A stretch of DNA of 64,000 nucleotides, taken from assembly GCA_934754375.1 (NCBI GenBank), contig CAKVHT010000002.1, positions 1 through 64,000 on the forward strand. Direction: 5' to 3'. A program made the translations under genes and the position numbers. Source of the DNA: an uncultured Clostridia bacterium. GTDB lineage: Bacteria; Bacillota; Clostridia; Christensenellales; UBA1242. Of this stretch, positions 57,143 to 64,000 are shown one piece after another. How positions within the stretch are numbered: the stretch's first letter is position 1; each line of letters starts with the position of its first letter. The notes beneath the pieces are model-generated. The model saw only the letters and a program-made list of their open reading frames with translations. It made no database searches and was not told where the DNA came from.

Positions 57143-57169
57143 AAAAAAACTGCAACGTTGCAGTTTTTT
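57143..57169. terminator. Bidirectional terminator between glycosyltransferase and ABC genes
   Basis: Near-perfect palindrome AAAAAACTGCAA / TTGCAGTTTTTT around a CG centre (57144-57169). It overlaps the stop codon of the minus-strand ABC gene and serves both convergent units. Confidence 0.88.
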
Positions 57170-58922
57170 AATTTCCAAATTGAGAATTAAACAATTCCGC
57201 ATAGAAACCGGCTTTTTCAAGCAATTCTTGATGCGTGCCTGTTTCAACAATTTGTCCTTTATTCATAACCAAAATCTTATCAGCATTTTCAATTGTTGAC
57301 AATCTGTGTGCTATTATAAAGCAGGTTCTGCCCTCCATTATTTTGTCAAGTGCAGATTGAATTATCATTTCAGTACGAGTGTCAATATTACTTGTTGCCT
57401 CATCTAAAATCAACATTGGTGGTTTTAAAAGCATTATTCTTGCGATGCAAAGCAACTGCTTTTGCCCCGCAGAAATATTGTCACCACGTTCACTGATTAT
57501 TGTATCATAACCCTGTGGCAGTTTTTGAATGAAATCATGGGCATTTGCAAGTTTGCAAGCCTCTACAATTTCGTCCATTGAAGCATCTGGTTTTGCATAA
57601 GCAACATTGTCTTTTACACTTGCATTATAAAGCCAACTTTCCTGCAAAACCATGCCATAAAATTGCCTAAAAGAGTTTCGTTTAACTTTTCTTACATCTT
57701 TGTTGCTTACTTTTATTGAACCAGCATCAACATCGTAAAACCTCATCAACAAATTAATAAGAGTGCTTTTACCACAACCAGTTGGCCCAACAATAGCAAT
57801 TCTGTTTCCTTTTTCAACTTCTAAATTAAAATCTTCAATCAATTTAAATGCTTTGGAATAACTAAAATCAACATGCTTAATACTTACATTACCATTGCAC
57901 TTTTTAAGTTCTGGCAAATCTTCATCACTTATTTCATCTTGTTCATCAAGCAAATTAAATACACGATTTGCACTGGCAACCGCAACATGCAAATCTGCAA
58001 ATATGCCAGCAACCTCATTGAATGGTTTTGTAAAATTTTCACTATAACTTAAAAACGAGCTGATTTTACCAATTGATATACCACCATTAATAGCCATCAC
58101 CCCGCCAACAACACCAACAACAGCATACAGAATATTATTAACCATACGGCTTGCAGGATGCGCAAGTGAAGCATAATACAAAGACTTCTCACTAGATGTG
58201 TACAACTGTTGATTTATGTCTTCAAATTTTTTGTTTACTGCTTTTTCATTATTAAAAGCCTTAATGATTTTCATATTAGTTATCATTTCTTCAGCATAAC
58301 CACTCATTGCCCCCTGTTCATTCACACGTTTGCGATACAATTCTTTGCTCTTTTTTGTAATTTTAATCGCAACCCAAAGTGAAACAGGCGCCATGACAAC
58401 AACAATCAAAGCCAAAGTCCAGTTAAGGACAAACATCATCACAAGCACGATAGCAACTTGGAAAATACCACACATTATTGCCTTAAAACCCTCAAGGAAA
58501 CCATCTGTAACATTTTCCACATCAACAACCATTGTGTTCATAATGTCTCCATGCGATTTATTGTCGATGTATTTTATTGGCACAGTGTTGAGTTTTTTGT
58601 ATATTGAGTTTCTTATTGATTGTGCTGTTAAATAAGTAAGTTTATTCATATAGACACTGCCCAGCCAATCAAACAGTGAATTTACTGCTGTTAATATAAA
58701 AATTGTAACACACATGATAATCAGCAACTCAAAATTAACCCTGCCAGCTGTCAGCATGCAATCTATCGCTTTACCTGTGCATATAGGTATAAGCATATTT
58801 AGCAAAATTGCTATAAAATCAAACAAAACAGAAAAGAAAAAGGTTACCCTATGAGGTTTTACATAAGGCATCAAGCGAGATAAAAATTGTTTATAGCCTG
58901 ATTTCTTCTTTTCTTTTTTCAT
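57168..58922 (-). CDS. ABC exporter subunit with canonical ATPase site
   Basis: A 584-residue half-transporter. The N-terminal exporter domain has six membrane helices (about 20-320), starting FFFSVLFDFIAILLNMLIPICTG. The ATPase domain has Walker A GPTGCGKST, signature ISAGQKQLLCIARI, Walker B MLILDEATSNID with the catalytic glutamate, and H-loop IIAHRLSTI. It pairs with the gene 12 bases upstream to form a heterodimeric exporter like BmrCD, LmrCD or TM287/288. Substrate is unknown; drugs, lipids or peptides are possible. The ribosome site is AAGGAAAAAG. It is the second gene of a two-gene operon ending at a strong terminator. Confidence 0.93.
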   Translation of the reverse strand: MKKEKKKSGYKQFLSRLMPYVKPHRVTFFFSVLFDFIAILLNMLIPICTGKAIDCMLTAGRVNFELLIIMCVTIFILTAVNSLFDWLGSVYMNKLTYLTAQSIRNSIYKKLNTVPIKYIDNKSHGDIMNTMVVDVENVTDGFLEGFKAIMCGIFQVAIVLVMMFVLNWTLALIVVVMAPVSLWVAIKITKKSKELYRKRVNEQGAMSGYAEEMITNMKIIKAFNNEKAVNKKFEDINQQLYTSSEKSLYYASLAHPASRMVNNILYAVVGVVGGVMAINGGISIGKISSFLSYSENFTKPFNEVAGIFADLHVAVASANRVFNLLDEQDEISDEDLPELKKCNGNVSIKHVDFSYSKAFKLIEDFNLEVEKGNRIAIVGPTGCGKSTLINLLMRFYDVDAGSIKVSNKDVRKVKRNSFRQFYGMVLQESWLYNASVKDNVAYAKPDASMDEIVEACKLANAHDFIQKLPQGYDTIISERGDNISAGQKQLLCIARIMLLKPPMLILDEATSNIDTRTEMIIQSALDKIMEGRTCFIIAHRLSTIENADKILVMNKGQIVETGTHQELLEKAGFYAELFNSQFGN

Positions 58923-58934
58923 CTTTTTCCTTTT

Positions 58935-60653
58935 TTATTTTGATTGAGATTCATATATCTCACGATAGATATCACAATTTTTCATTAGTTCATTATGTTT
59001 ACCCATACCAACAACATCGCCGTTATCAAGCACAATAATCAAATCACATGACTTAATTGATGTTGCACGTTGAGAAATCAAAACCGTAGTTGTGTTAAGC
59101 CCTTTAATAGCCTTGCGTAACTTACTGTCGGTTAAAAAGTCAAGCGCACTGCTACTATCATCCAATATCAGCATTTCGGGTTTACCTATAAGTGCTCTTG
59201 CAATAGTCAATCTCTGCATTTGACCGCCACTTACATTTTTACCACCAGCCATGATTTGATAATCAAGGATGTTTCTCCATTCACTCACAAACGGCCATGC
59301 CTGAGCAATTTTAAGAGCCTCTATGATTTCTTCATCAGTTGCGTTATTGTCACGAATTTGCATGTTTTGGCGCAAACTTCCACTGAACAAAGTACTCCTT
59401 TGTTGCACAATGCTGATATCTTTACGCAATTGTTCAATAGTAAAATCTTTGATATTTTTGCCTTTGAACAAAATTTGACCAGATGTCACGTCATAAAAAC
59501 GTGTCATCAAACTTGCAATAGTTGATTTGCCACTGCCTGTACCACCGATAATGCCTATCGTTTGATGAGGATAAATTTTAAACGACAAATTTTTGATAAA
59601 TGATTGAGTTTGATTGTCTAAATTATAGTTAAATGACACATTGTCAAACTCCATCAAAGCATCATACTCAAGTTTTTTGTATGCTTTTGCATTAGGTTCA
59701 TTTTTTATAACTGGGACTGTGTCCAAAACCTCTTGAATTCTGTGCCAACTTGCAACTGTCCTTACAAATAAAATGATACCTTGTGAAATTACCAATAATG
59801 AAATTGTAATGGTTGAAACATAATCTATAAGAGCAATCACATTACCTTGTGTTAACGTCCCAACATTTATTTGATAGCCACCAACAAGCAAAATAACTAT
59901 AGTTGCAACATCAACTACCAAGAATATAACCGGATTGAGAAGAGCGGCAATTTTTGAAATTTTTAAACTTGTGTCGGTATAGTCCTGACTGACGGATTTA
60001 AAACGTTCTGTTTCGTTTTCCTGTTTGTTGAATGCACGTATAACACGTGTGCCGTCCAAATTTTCTTTCGTTACTTGACTTATTTTATCCAATTTTTTTC
60101 TAACAATATTAAAATATGGCACTGTCTTTTTTGTAAATATCCACAAAATCAACAACACGATAGGTATCAAAACCAAGAAAACCAAAGACATCTTTTTGTC
60201 AATGCTTAAACTTAATGCAAAAGCACCTATCAAAAGCGCCGGAACACGAATAATCAATCTCATGAACATACTGACAGCATCTTCAACTTGATCCACATCG
60301 TCTGTCATACGGTTAATCAAACTTGCCGTTCCAAATTTATCAAGTTCATGATGCGAAAATGTTGAAACATGTTCAAACACCCCAGCACGCAATTCTTTTG
60401 CCACACCAGAACTTGTTAAACTTACAAACTTTTGACTTATAGCACTTAAACCAAACGCAATAACATTTATCACAAGCAAAATCAGCCCAACTTTTAAAAT
60501 GTAATTTACGTTCCCTGTTGTTATACCAACGTCAACAATCTTTGCAACTAAAAGTGGATTAAGCAATTCAAAAATCGCTTCAATCAATTTCATGATTGAA
60601 CCAAATATTGCTTTCCATTTATACTTTTTAAAATATGCAAGGAATTTTTTCAT
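58935..60653 (-). CDS. ABC exporter subunit with degenerate ATPase site
   Basis: A 572-residue half-transporter with an N-terminal six-helix exporter domain (about 15-310) and an ATPase domain. Walker A is GGTGSGKST and the signature VSGGQMQRLTIARAL. The Walker B end is LILDDSSSALD, where Asp replaces the catalytic Glu. The H-loop is LISQRATSI, where Gln replaces His. Both changes are the known mark of the degenerate partner in heterodimeric exporters such as TM287/288 and BmrCD. No ribosome site precedes the ATG, but TATAAT lies seven bases upstream, suggesting a leaderless mRNA. It is the first gene of the operon with the canonical partner downstream. Confidence 0.93.
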   Translation of the reverse strand: MKKFLAYFKKYKWKAIFGSIMKLIEAIFELLNPLLVAKIVDVGITTGNVNYILKVGLILLVINVIAFGLSAISQKFVSLTSSGVAKELRAGVFEHVSTFSHHELDKFGTASLINRMTDDVDQVEDAVSMFMRLIIRVPALLIGAFALSLSIDKKMSLVFLVLIPIVLLILWIFTKKTVPYFNIVRKKLDKISQVTKENLDGTRVIRAFNKQENETERFKSVSQDYTDTSLKISKIAALLNPVIFLVVDVATIVILLVGGYQINVGTLTQGNVIALIDYVSTITISLLVISQGIILFVRTVASWHRIQEVLDTVPVIKNEPNAKAYKKLEYDALMEFDNVSFNYNLDNQTQSFIKNLSFKIYPHQTIGIIGGTGSGKSTIASLMTRFYDVTSGQILFKGKNIKDFTIEQLRKDISIVQQRSTLFSGSLRQNMQIRDNNATDEEIIEALKIAQAWPFVSEWRNILDYQIMAGGKNVSGGQMQRLTIARALIGKPEMLILDDSSSALDFLTDSKLRKAIKGLNTTTVLISQRATSIKSCDLIIVLDNGDVVGMGKHNELMKNCDIYREIYESQSK

Positions 60654-60660
60654 TTTTAAA

Positions 60661-60666
60661 ATTATA
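60661..60666 (-). promoter_or_regulatory. -10 box of the ABC exporter operon
   Basis: Perfect TATAAT on the minus strand, seven bases before the ATG at 60653. The -35 region is T-rich and not well defined. It implies a leaderless start. Confidence 0.55.
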
Positions 60667-60840
60667 ATAAATACAAGTTAAAAAAACAAACAAAATTTGA
60701 TTTAACACACAAAAAGATGTAAAGTCAAATTAAACCTTTATATGCTTTTAGTTTTGCAAAAAATTATTCTCTAAAATATTAATAAAAAATCATATATTTA
60801 AATTCCTGTTTTTTACGTTTAAAAATTCATAAAGTAAAGA

Positions 60841-60867
60841 AAAATAAAAAGGAGTGGTTTACTCCTT
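60841..60867 (-). terminator. Intrinsic terminator downstream of the M1-type peptidase gene
   Basis: Minus strand AAGGAGT / ACTCCTT with a five-base loop, followed by TTTTTATTTT. It lies 121 bases beyond the peptidase stop codon. Confidence 0.7.
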
Positions 60868-60987
60868 ATATTTTAAAAAAATTATAAAAAAATTAATTTT
60901 TTCTTATTTTTTATGATTTTTTTCAATATTTTTATAAAATTTTTTAATTTTTATTTATTATAATTTTTTCAATGTCCTTTAATTGAT

Positions 60988-62514
60988 TTATTTAATAATG
61001 GTCTTACCTTTTATCCAACTGTCAAAAAACGACTGCATATCATTGCCTGTTGTTTTAGTAAAAGCCTCTATCAATTCATCAGCGGTGACATTTTTAAACT
61101 TGTTTGTTTGATAATAATTTTGCAAAGATTTTATAAACTTTTTCTCCCCAACAAGAGAATACAAACTTTCATACATCAGCACACCTTTAACATAAGTGCA
61201 GTAGGTATATTCCGGCTCAGTGTTATATTTATCAACCGCTCTCATACTGGTATCAATACTGCCCAAAACATCTTCATAAACTGTTATAAACAATGTGTAA
61301 TTCTCTTTGTTTGCTTTAACAATTTTTTGATGTGTCAGGTTATAATCTTCATTATAATCGTAGAATAATGCTGTAGAAAATTCCGTCAAAGCCTCATCAA
61401 GCCAAGGCAGGGTGTATTCGTCATTTCCAACCAAAACATACCACCACTGATGTGCTGTTTCATGTACAATGACATTCAGATAATCGTCCAAAGAATCAAT
61501 ATCATCGCTTATCATCACAAGGTTTGGATATTCCATACCCCCTTGCAAAAAATCACACTTGACAACCGAGAATGTTGTGTAAGGATATTGTCCAAATTTT
61601 TGAGAGAATGTTTTTATAGCATCAACTGCCGTTTTAACTGCCAAATCCGCATTACCGTCATTATAAAAATAATAGTTAACTTCCACATTGTTTGCTTGTG
61701 CGGTTTTAACCTCAAATTTTTCACTTATAACACAAGCAAAATCTCTTACAACTTTGGCTTTAAACTGTGTTGTTGTTTTGCCCGACTTTTGACTAAATTC
61801 ATGTTGTTCGCCTGTTCCTGCAACAGTAAGCATACTATCCAATGTTAAATTTACATTGTAGTTTGCCATGTCGCTGTAAAATGGGTCGCCATTCGCATTA
61901 TAAGGATTTGTAACAAAGCCTCCGTTTTCATACACGCAAGCAATTGGATAAAAATTTGCAAGATTTATTGTATCATCGCCATAACCAAAGCGATGTTCAC
62001 AATTTGGCAATTTTATGTAATATTCTAAGTACACGTCAACACGTTCAGTTGGCATCAAAGAATTTGTCAAATCAACATTCAAAATGTTGTTATAATCACC
62101 TTCTAGAACAACAGCAATCTCGGTATCTGCAAGTTTAAGTTTTGTTATTTCAAATTCACAGTAGCTCATGCCGTGCCTATAACAATTATTCATTTTTGTT
62201 TGGCTTACGATTTTGTCTGTCGCCCCTTGTTTAAAAAATTGTGGATATAAATGAAATTTGATTTGCTTCAGCACTGTATCAGTATTGTTGACATAATTTA
62301 CTTTTTGTTTTGCGGTTAAAGATTTTGTTGAGTTATCAAATTCAATTGAAATGTCATAATTTGATAAGCCCGTGCTTATTTTTGACAAATCATCTGTTTT
62401 CTTACCACAAGCAGAAAACGAAACGAGAGCAAAACACAAAAACAAAACAGCAATGAAGCCCGACCAACACCTTTTATCTTTGCAATGAGAATTTTTGACA
62501 TTTAAATTTTTCAT
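60988..62514 (-). CDS. M1-family metallopeptidase, lipoprotein
   Basis: A 508-residue lipoprotein of the gluzincin M1 aminopeptidase family. The signal segment (FIAVLFLCFALVSFSAC) ends at Cys36. The exopeptidase-like motif GGMEYPNLVM corresponds to GAMEN. The zinc site is HETAH at 351-355 with the third ligand E374 (WLDEALTEF), exactly the HEXXH-x18-E spacing. A beta-rich N-terminal domain covers about 50-280. It is anchored on the outer face of the membrane, presumably trimming extracellular peptides. No ribosome site is evident before the ATG; a weak -10-like CATAAG lies seven bases upstream. Single gene, divergent from the dnaD-like gene. Confidence 0.92.
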   Translation of the reverse strand: MKNLNVKNSHCKDKRCWSGFIAVLFLCFALVSFSACGKKTDDLSKISTGLSNYDISIEFDNSTKSLTAKQKVNYVNNTDTVLKQIKFHLYPQFFKQGATDKIVSQTKMNNCYRHGMSYCEFEITKLKLADTEIAVVLEGDYNNILNVDLTNSLMPTERVDVYLEYYIKLPNCEHRFGYGDDTINLANFYPIACVYENGGFVTNPYNANGDPFYSDMANYNVNLTLDSMLTVAGTGEQHEFSQKSGKTTTQFKAKVVRDFACVISEKFEVKTAQANNVEVNYYFYNDGNADLAVKTAVDAIKTFSQKFGQYPYTTFSVVKCDFLQGGMEYPNLVMISDDIDSLDDYLNVIVHETAHQWWYVLVGNDEYTLPWLDEALTEFSTALFYDYNEDYNLTHQKIVKANKENYTLFITVYEDVLGSIDTSMRAVDKYNTEPEYTYCTYVKGVLMYESLYSLVGEKKFIKSLQNYYQTNKFKNVTADELIEAFTKTTGNDMQSFFDSWIKGKTIIK

Positions 62515-62605
62515 ATTCTAACTTATGAGCCTGTCCTAAAAAAAAGAACAAGCGGAAATTTTGACAATTTACACAAAAATTCACTTACACACACAAAAAC
62601 AAAAG

Positions 62606-62659
62606 TTATCCACAATAAAACCCTAAAATTGTGGATAACTGGGGTGAAATTGTGGATAA
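62606..62659. promoter_or_regulatory. Cluster of three perfect DnaA boxes
   Basis: TTATCCACA occurs at 62606-62614 on the plus strand and at 62630-62638 and 62651-62659 on the minus strand. The first two form a 12-base inverted repeat (GTTATCCACAAT / ATTGTGGATAAC) and the last two are direct repeats spaced 21 bases. The cluster lies 41 bases before a DnaD-like gene. It probably binds DnaA to regulate that gene, or seeds a replication-related complex. Confidence 0.75.
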
Positions 62660-62687
62660 CTCCCTTTGTTTTGACAAAAATATGTGT

Positions 62688-62693
62688 TAAAAT
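62688..62693 (+). promoter_or_regulatory. Putative -10 box of the dnaD-like gene
   Basis: TAAAAT ends six bases before the ATG at 62700. A weak TTGTTT lies 16 bases upstream (62666-62671). No ribosome site is present, so leaderless expression is suggested. The nearby TTGACA (62671-62676) is spaced too closely to serve this box. Confidence 0.4.
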
Positions 62694-62699
62694 AGCAAT

Positions 62700-64000
62700 A
62701 TGAGTTTTTGTAAATTTAGTCCTGGTTACGTTTCAAACAATAAAACAATAATAGATAACACGTTTATAAACGAATATTTGCCAAAAGCACCAGACCTTTG
62801 CGTTAAAGCCTATATTTTAGGTTTGAGCAAATGCTCTTCTGCTGACGACAATGATAATTCGCTTGAATTTTTTTCAAACACACTCAAAGTATGCGAAGAT
62901 GATGTAATATCCCTTTTTAAATATTGGGAGGAAATGGGGCTTGTTCAAGTGCTTTCAACCAATCCGGTTGAAGTGAGATATCTTCCTATTATTTCAAATG
63001 CTGGAAGTGTGAAGAGATATAAAGTTGATAAATATGCCGACTTTAATATTCAATTGCAGGAATGTTTTAGCGAACGCATGCTTACACCAAATGAAATGAC
63101 CGAATTTTATGACCTTATGGAACACAAACACATTGCTCAACCAGCACTTATAGATATTGTAAAATACTGCACTGAAAATAAAGGGTTTGGCATCAGCCCA
63201 AACTATTGCTTAACCGTTGCAAAAGACTGGATTCATCAAGGAATATTATCACAAGCACAAGTTCAAGCAAAAATTGAAGAATTAGGCATTGTTGATGACC
63301 AAATGGGGTTGATTTTGTCTGCCATGGGAAGCAAACGCAAAATTCAAATTGAAGACAAGGAATTGTTAAACAAATGGCTAAAATCATTCGGTTTTGAACT
63401 TAACACAATTATTTATGTGGTCAAAACATTGAAGAACAAAAAACGCAGACTCGATGTAAATGTTTTAGATGAATATTTAACCAAATATTTCGAAATGAGA
63501 TTAACCTCTATCCCAGAAATTGAAAATTATGAAAATGACAAAGAAAACCTTTTAAATCTTGCCATTGCCATAAACAAAGAATTGGGCATCTACTACGAAG
63601 ATGTTACAAAGGAAATTGATTTATATGTGGTTGGTTGGCTCAACATGGGCTTTGACCAACAAATGCTTTTAACCGTTGCTGACAACTGCTTTAAATCATC
63701 AATCCGCACATTGGAAGGATACAACAACATTTTGCTTAAACTTTTCCGTTTGGGTATAGTAAACCTTATATCCTACAATCAATATTTAAACGACAATTTG
63801 GCTCAAGACCAAAAAGTGAAAGAAGTTTTAACACATCTCAATCTTGCAAGGAACGTGAACAATGCAGATAGAAGTTTCTATTCAGTTTGGACAAATGATT
63901 GGGGTTTTGGGCATGATATTGTGTTATATGGTGCAGATTTATCTGCTGGCAAAACAAATGCTTTGCAATATTTAAACAAAATCCTTTCAAACTGGAATAC
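62700..64000 (+). CDS. DnaD-like replication initiation/primosome protein (cut by window edge)
   Basis: The open frame from the ATG at 62700 runs off the right edge; about 433 residues are visible. The N-terminal winged-helix domain shows the DnaD pattern: VSNNKTIIDNTFINEYLPKAP, then KVCEDDVISLFKYWEEMGLVQV (about 62-83). Two DnaB_2/DnaD-type helical domains follow, one around 125-195 (YDLMEHKHIAQPALIDIVKYC; AKDWIHQG) and one around 285-360 (DLYVVGWLNMGFD; YNNILLKLFRLGI). In Firmicutes DnaD and DnaB load the replicative helicase with DnaA at the origin or at restart sites. In Clostridia such genes usually precede dnaC. An in-frame TAA at 62688 fixes the start downstream of it, and the ATG lacks a ribosome site. 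Three DnaA boxes lie just upstream. Confidence 0.88.
   Translation, partial: MSFCKFSPGYVSNNKTIIDNTFINEYLPKAPDLCVKAYILGLSKCSSADDNDNSLEFFSNTLKVCEDDVISLFKYWEEMGLVQVLSTNPVEVRYLPIISNAGSVKRYKVDKYADFNIQLQECFSERMLTPNEMTEFYDLMEHKHIAQPALIDIVKYCTENKGFGISPNYCLTVAKDWIHQGILSQAQVQAKIEELGIVDDQMGLILSAMGSKRKIQIEDKELLNKWLKSFGFELNTIIYVVKTLKNKKRRLDVNVLDEYLTKYFEMRLTSIPEIENYENDKENLLNLAIAINKELGIYYEDVTKEIDLYVVGWLNMGFDQQMLLTVADNCFKSSIRTLEGYNNILLKLFRLGIVNLISYNQYLNDNLAQDQKVKEVLTHLNLARNVNNADRSFYSVWTNDWGFGHDIVLYGADLSAGKTNALQYLNKILSNWN

Larger units (their letters stand above)
60654..60987. other. AT-rich intergenic region with promoter and terminator
   Basis: About 330 bases that hold the -10 box of the ABC operon (TATAAT, 60661-60666, minus strand) and a terminator at 60849-60867. 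The rest is A/T runs without a recognised gene. Confidence 0.5.

Noticed and set aside
62671..62676. TTGACA as the -35 box of the dnaD-like gene
   Set aside because: Only 11 bases separate it from the best -10 box (TAAAAT), too few for sigma-A recognition.
62600..62700. Chromosomal replication origin
   Set aside because: Three DnaA boxes are present, but no dnaA or dnaN gene and no full AT-rich unwinding array is next to them within the window; a regulatory cluster is the safer reading.

Overview
This is an AT-rich chromosomal window from a spore-forming, Gram-positive-type bacterium. It most resembles an uncultured low-GC Clostridia lineage of the gut (Christensenellales-like), but that placement is inference. 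The support is SpoIIID and SpoVG homologues, a SipW/TasA-type secretion cluster, DnaD, a two-gene SufC/SufB system, lipoprotein signals and consensus sigma-A promoters. TGA is used as a stop, so the code is the standard bacterial one. No tRNA, rRNA, CRISPR array, insertion sequence or phage module was recognised.

Layout. 1-392: start of a secreted GLUG-type protein cut by the window edge. 841-5010: housekeeping block of prfA, prmC, rpmE (with structured leader) and murC, then spoVG on the opposite strand. 5107-8313: membrane-anchored GLUG protein. 8757-11801: mscL and the divergent recD2. 12102-14309: comF-like gene coupled to a small HTH regulator with its own operator pair, then rplL and rplJ behind an L10-type leader with an attenuator. 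14618-35960: two lipoprotein genes, one of them a giant of 6678 residues with more than forty GLUG-like repeats. 36396-38646: spoIIID and a minimal sufC-sufB pair. 38757-54067: six-gene surface operon containing a 3012-residue lipoprotein, a SipW-type signal peptidase, three proteins with TasA-like signal peptides (one carrying two LamG-like modules) and a membrane protein. 54394-57049: an unknown small gene, a degenerate macrodomain-like protein and a glycosyltransferase. 57168-62514: heterodimeric ABC exporter and an M1-type lipoprotein peptidase. 62700-end: dnaD-like gene behind three perfect DnaA boxes.

The dominant theme is the cell surface. At least four large GLUG-containing secreted proteins, each with a lipobox or N-terminal membrane segment, occupy about half of the window, and one is co-transcribed with a dedicated signal peptidase and its likely substrates. 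A second theme is gene expression. Several genes have a -10 box about six or seven bases before the start codon and no ribosome binding site, suggesting leaderless mRNAs, while others have consensus promoters and strong Shine-Dalgarno sites.
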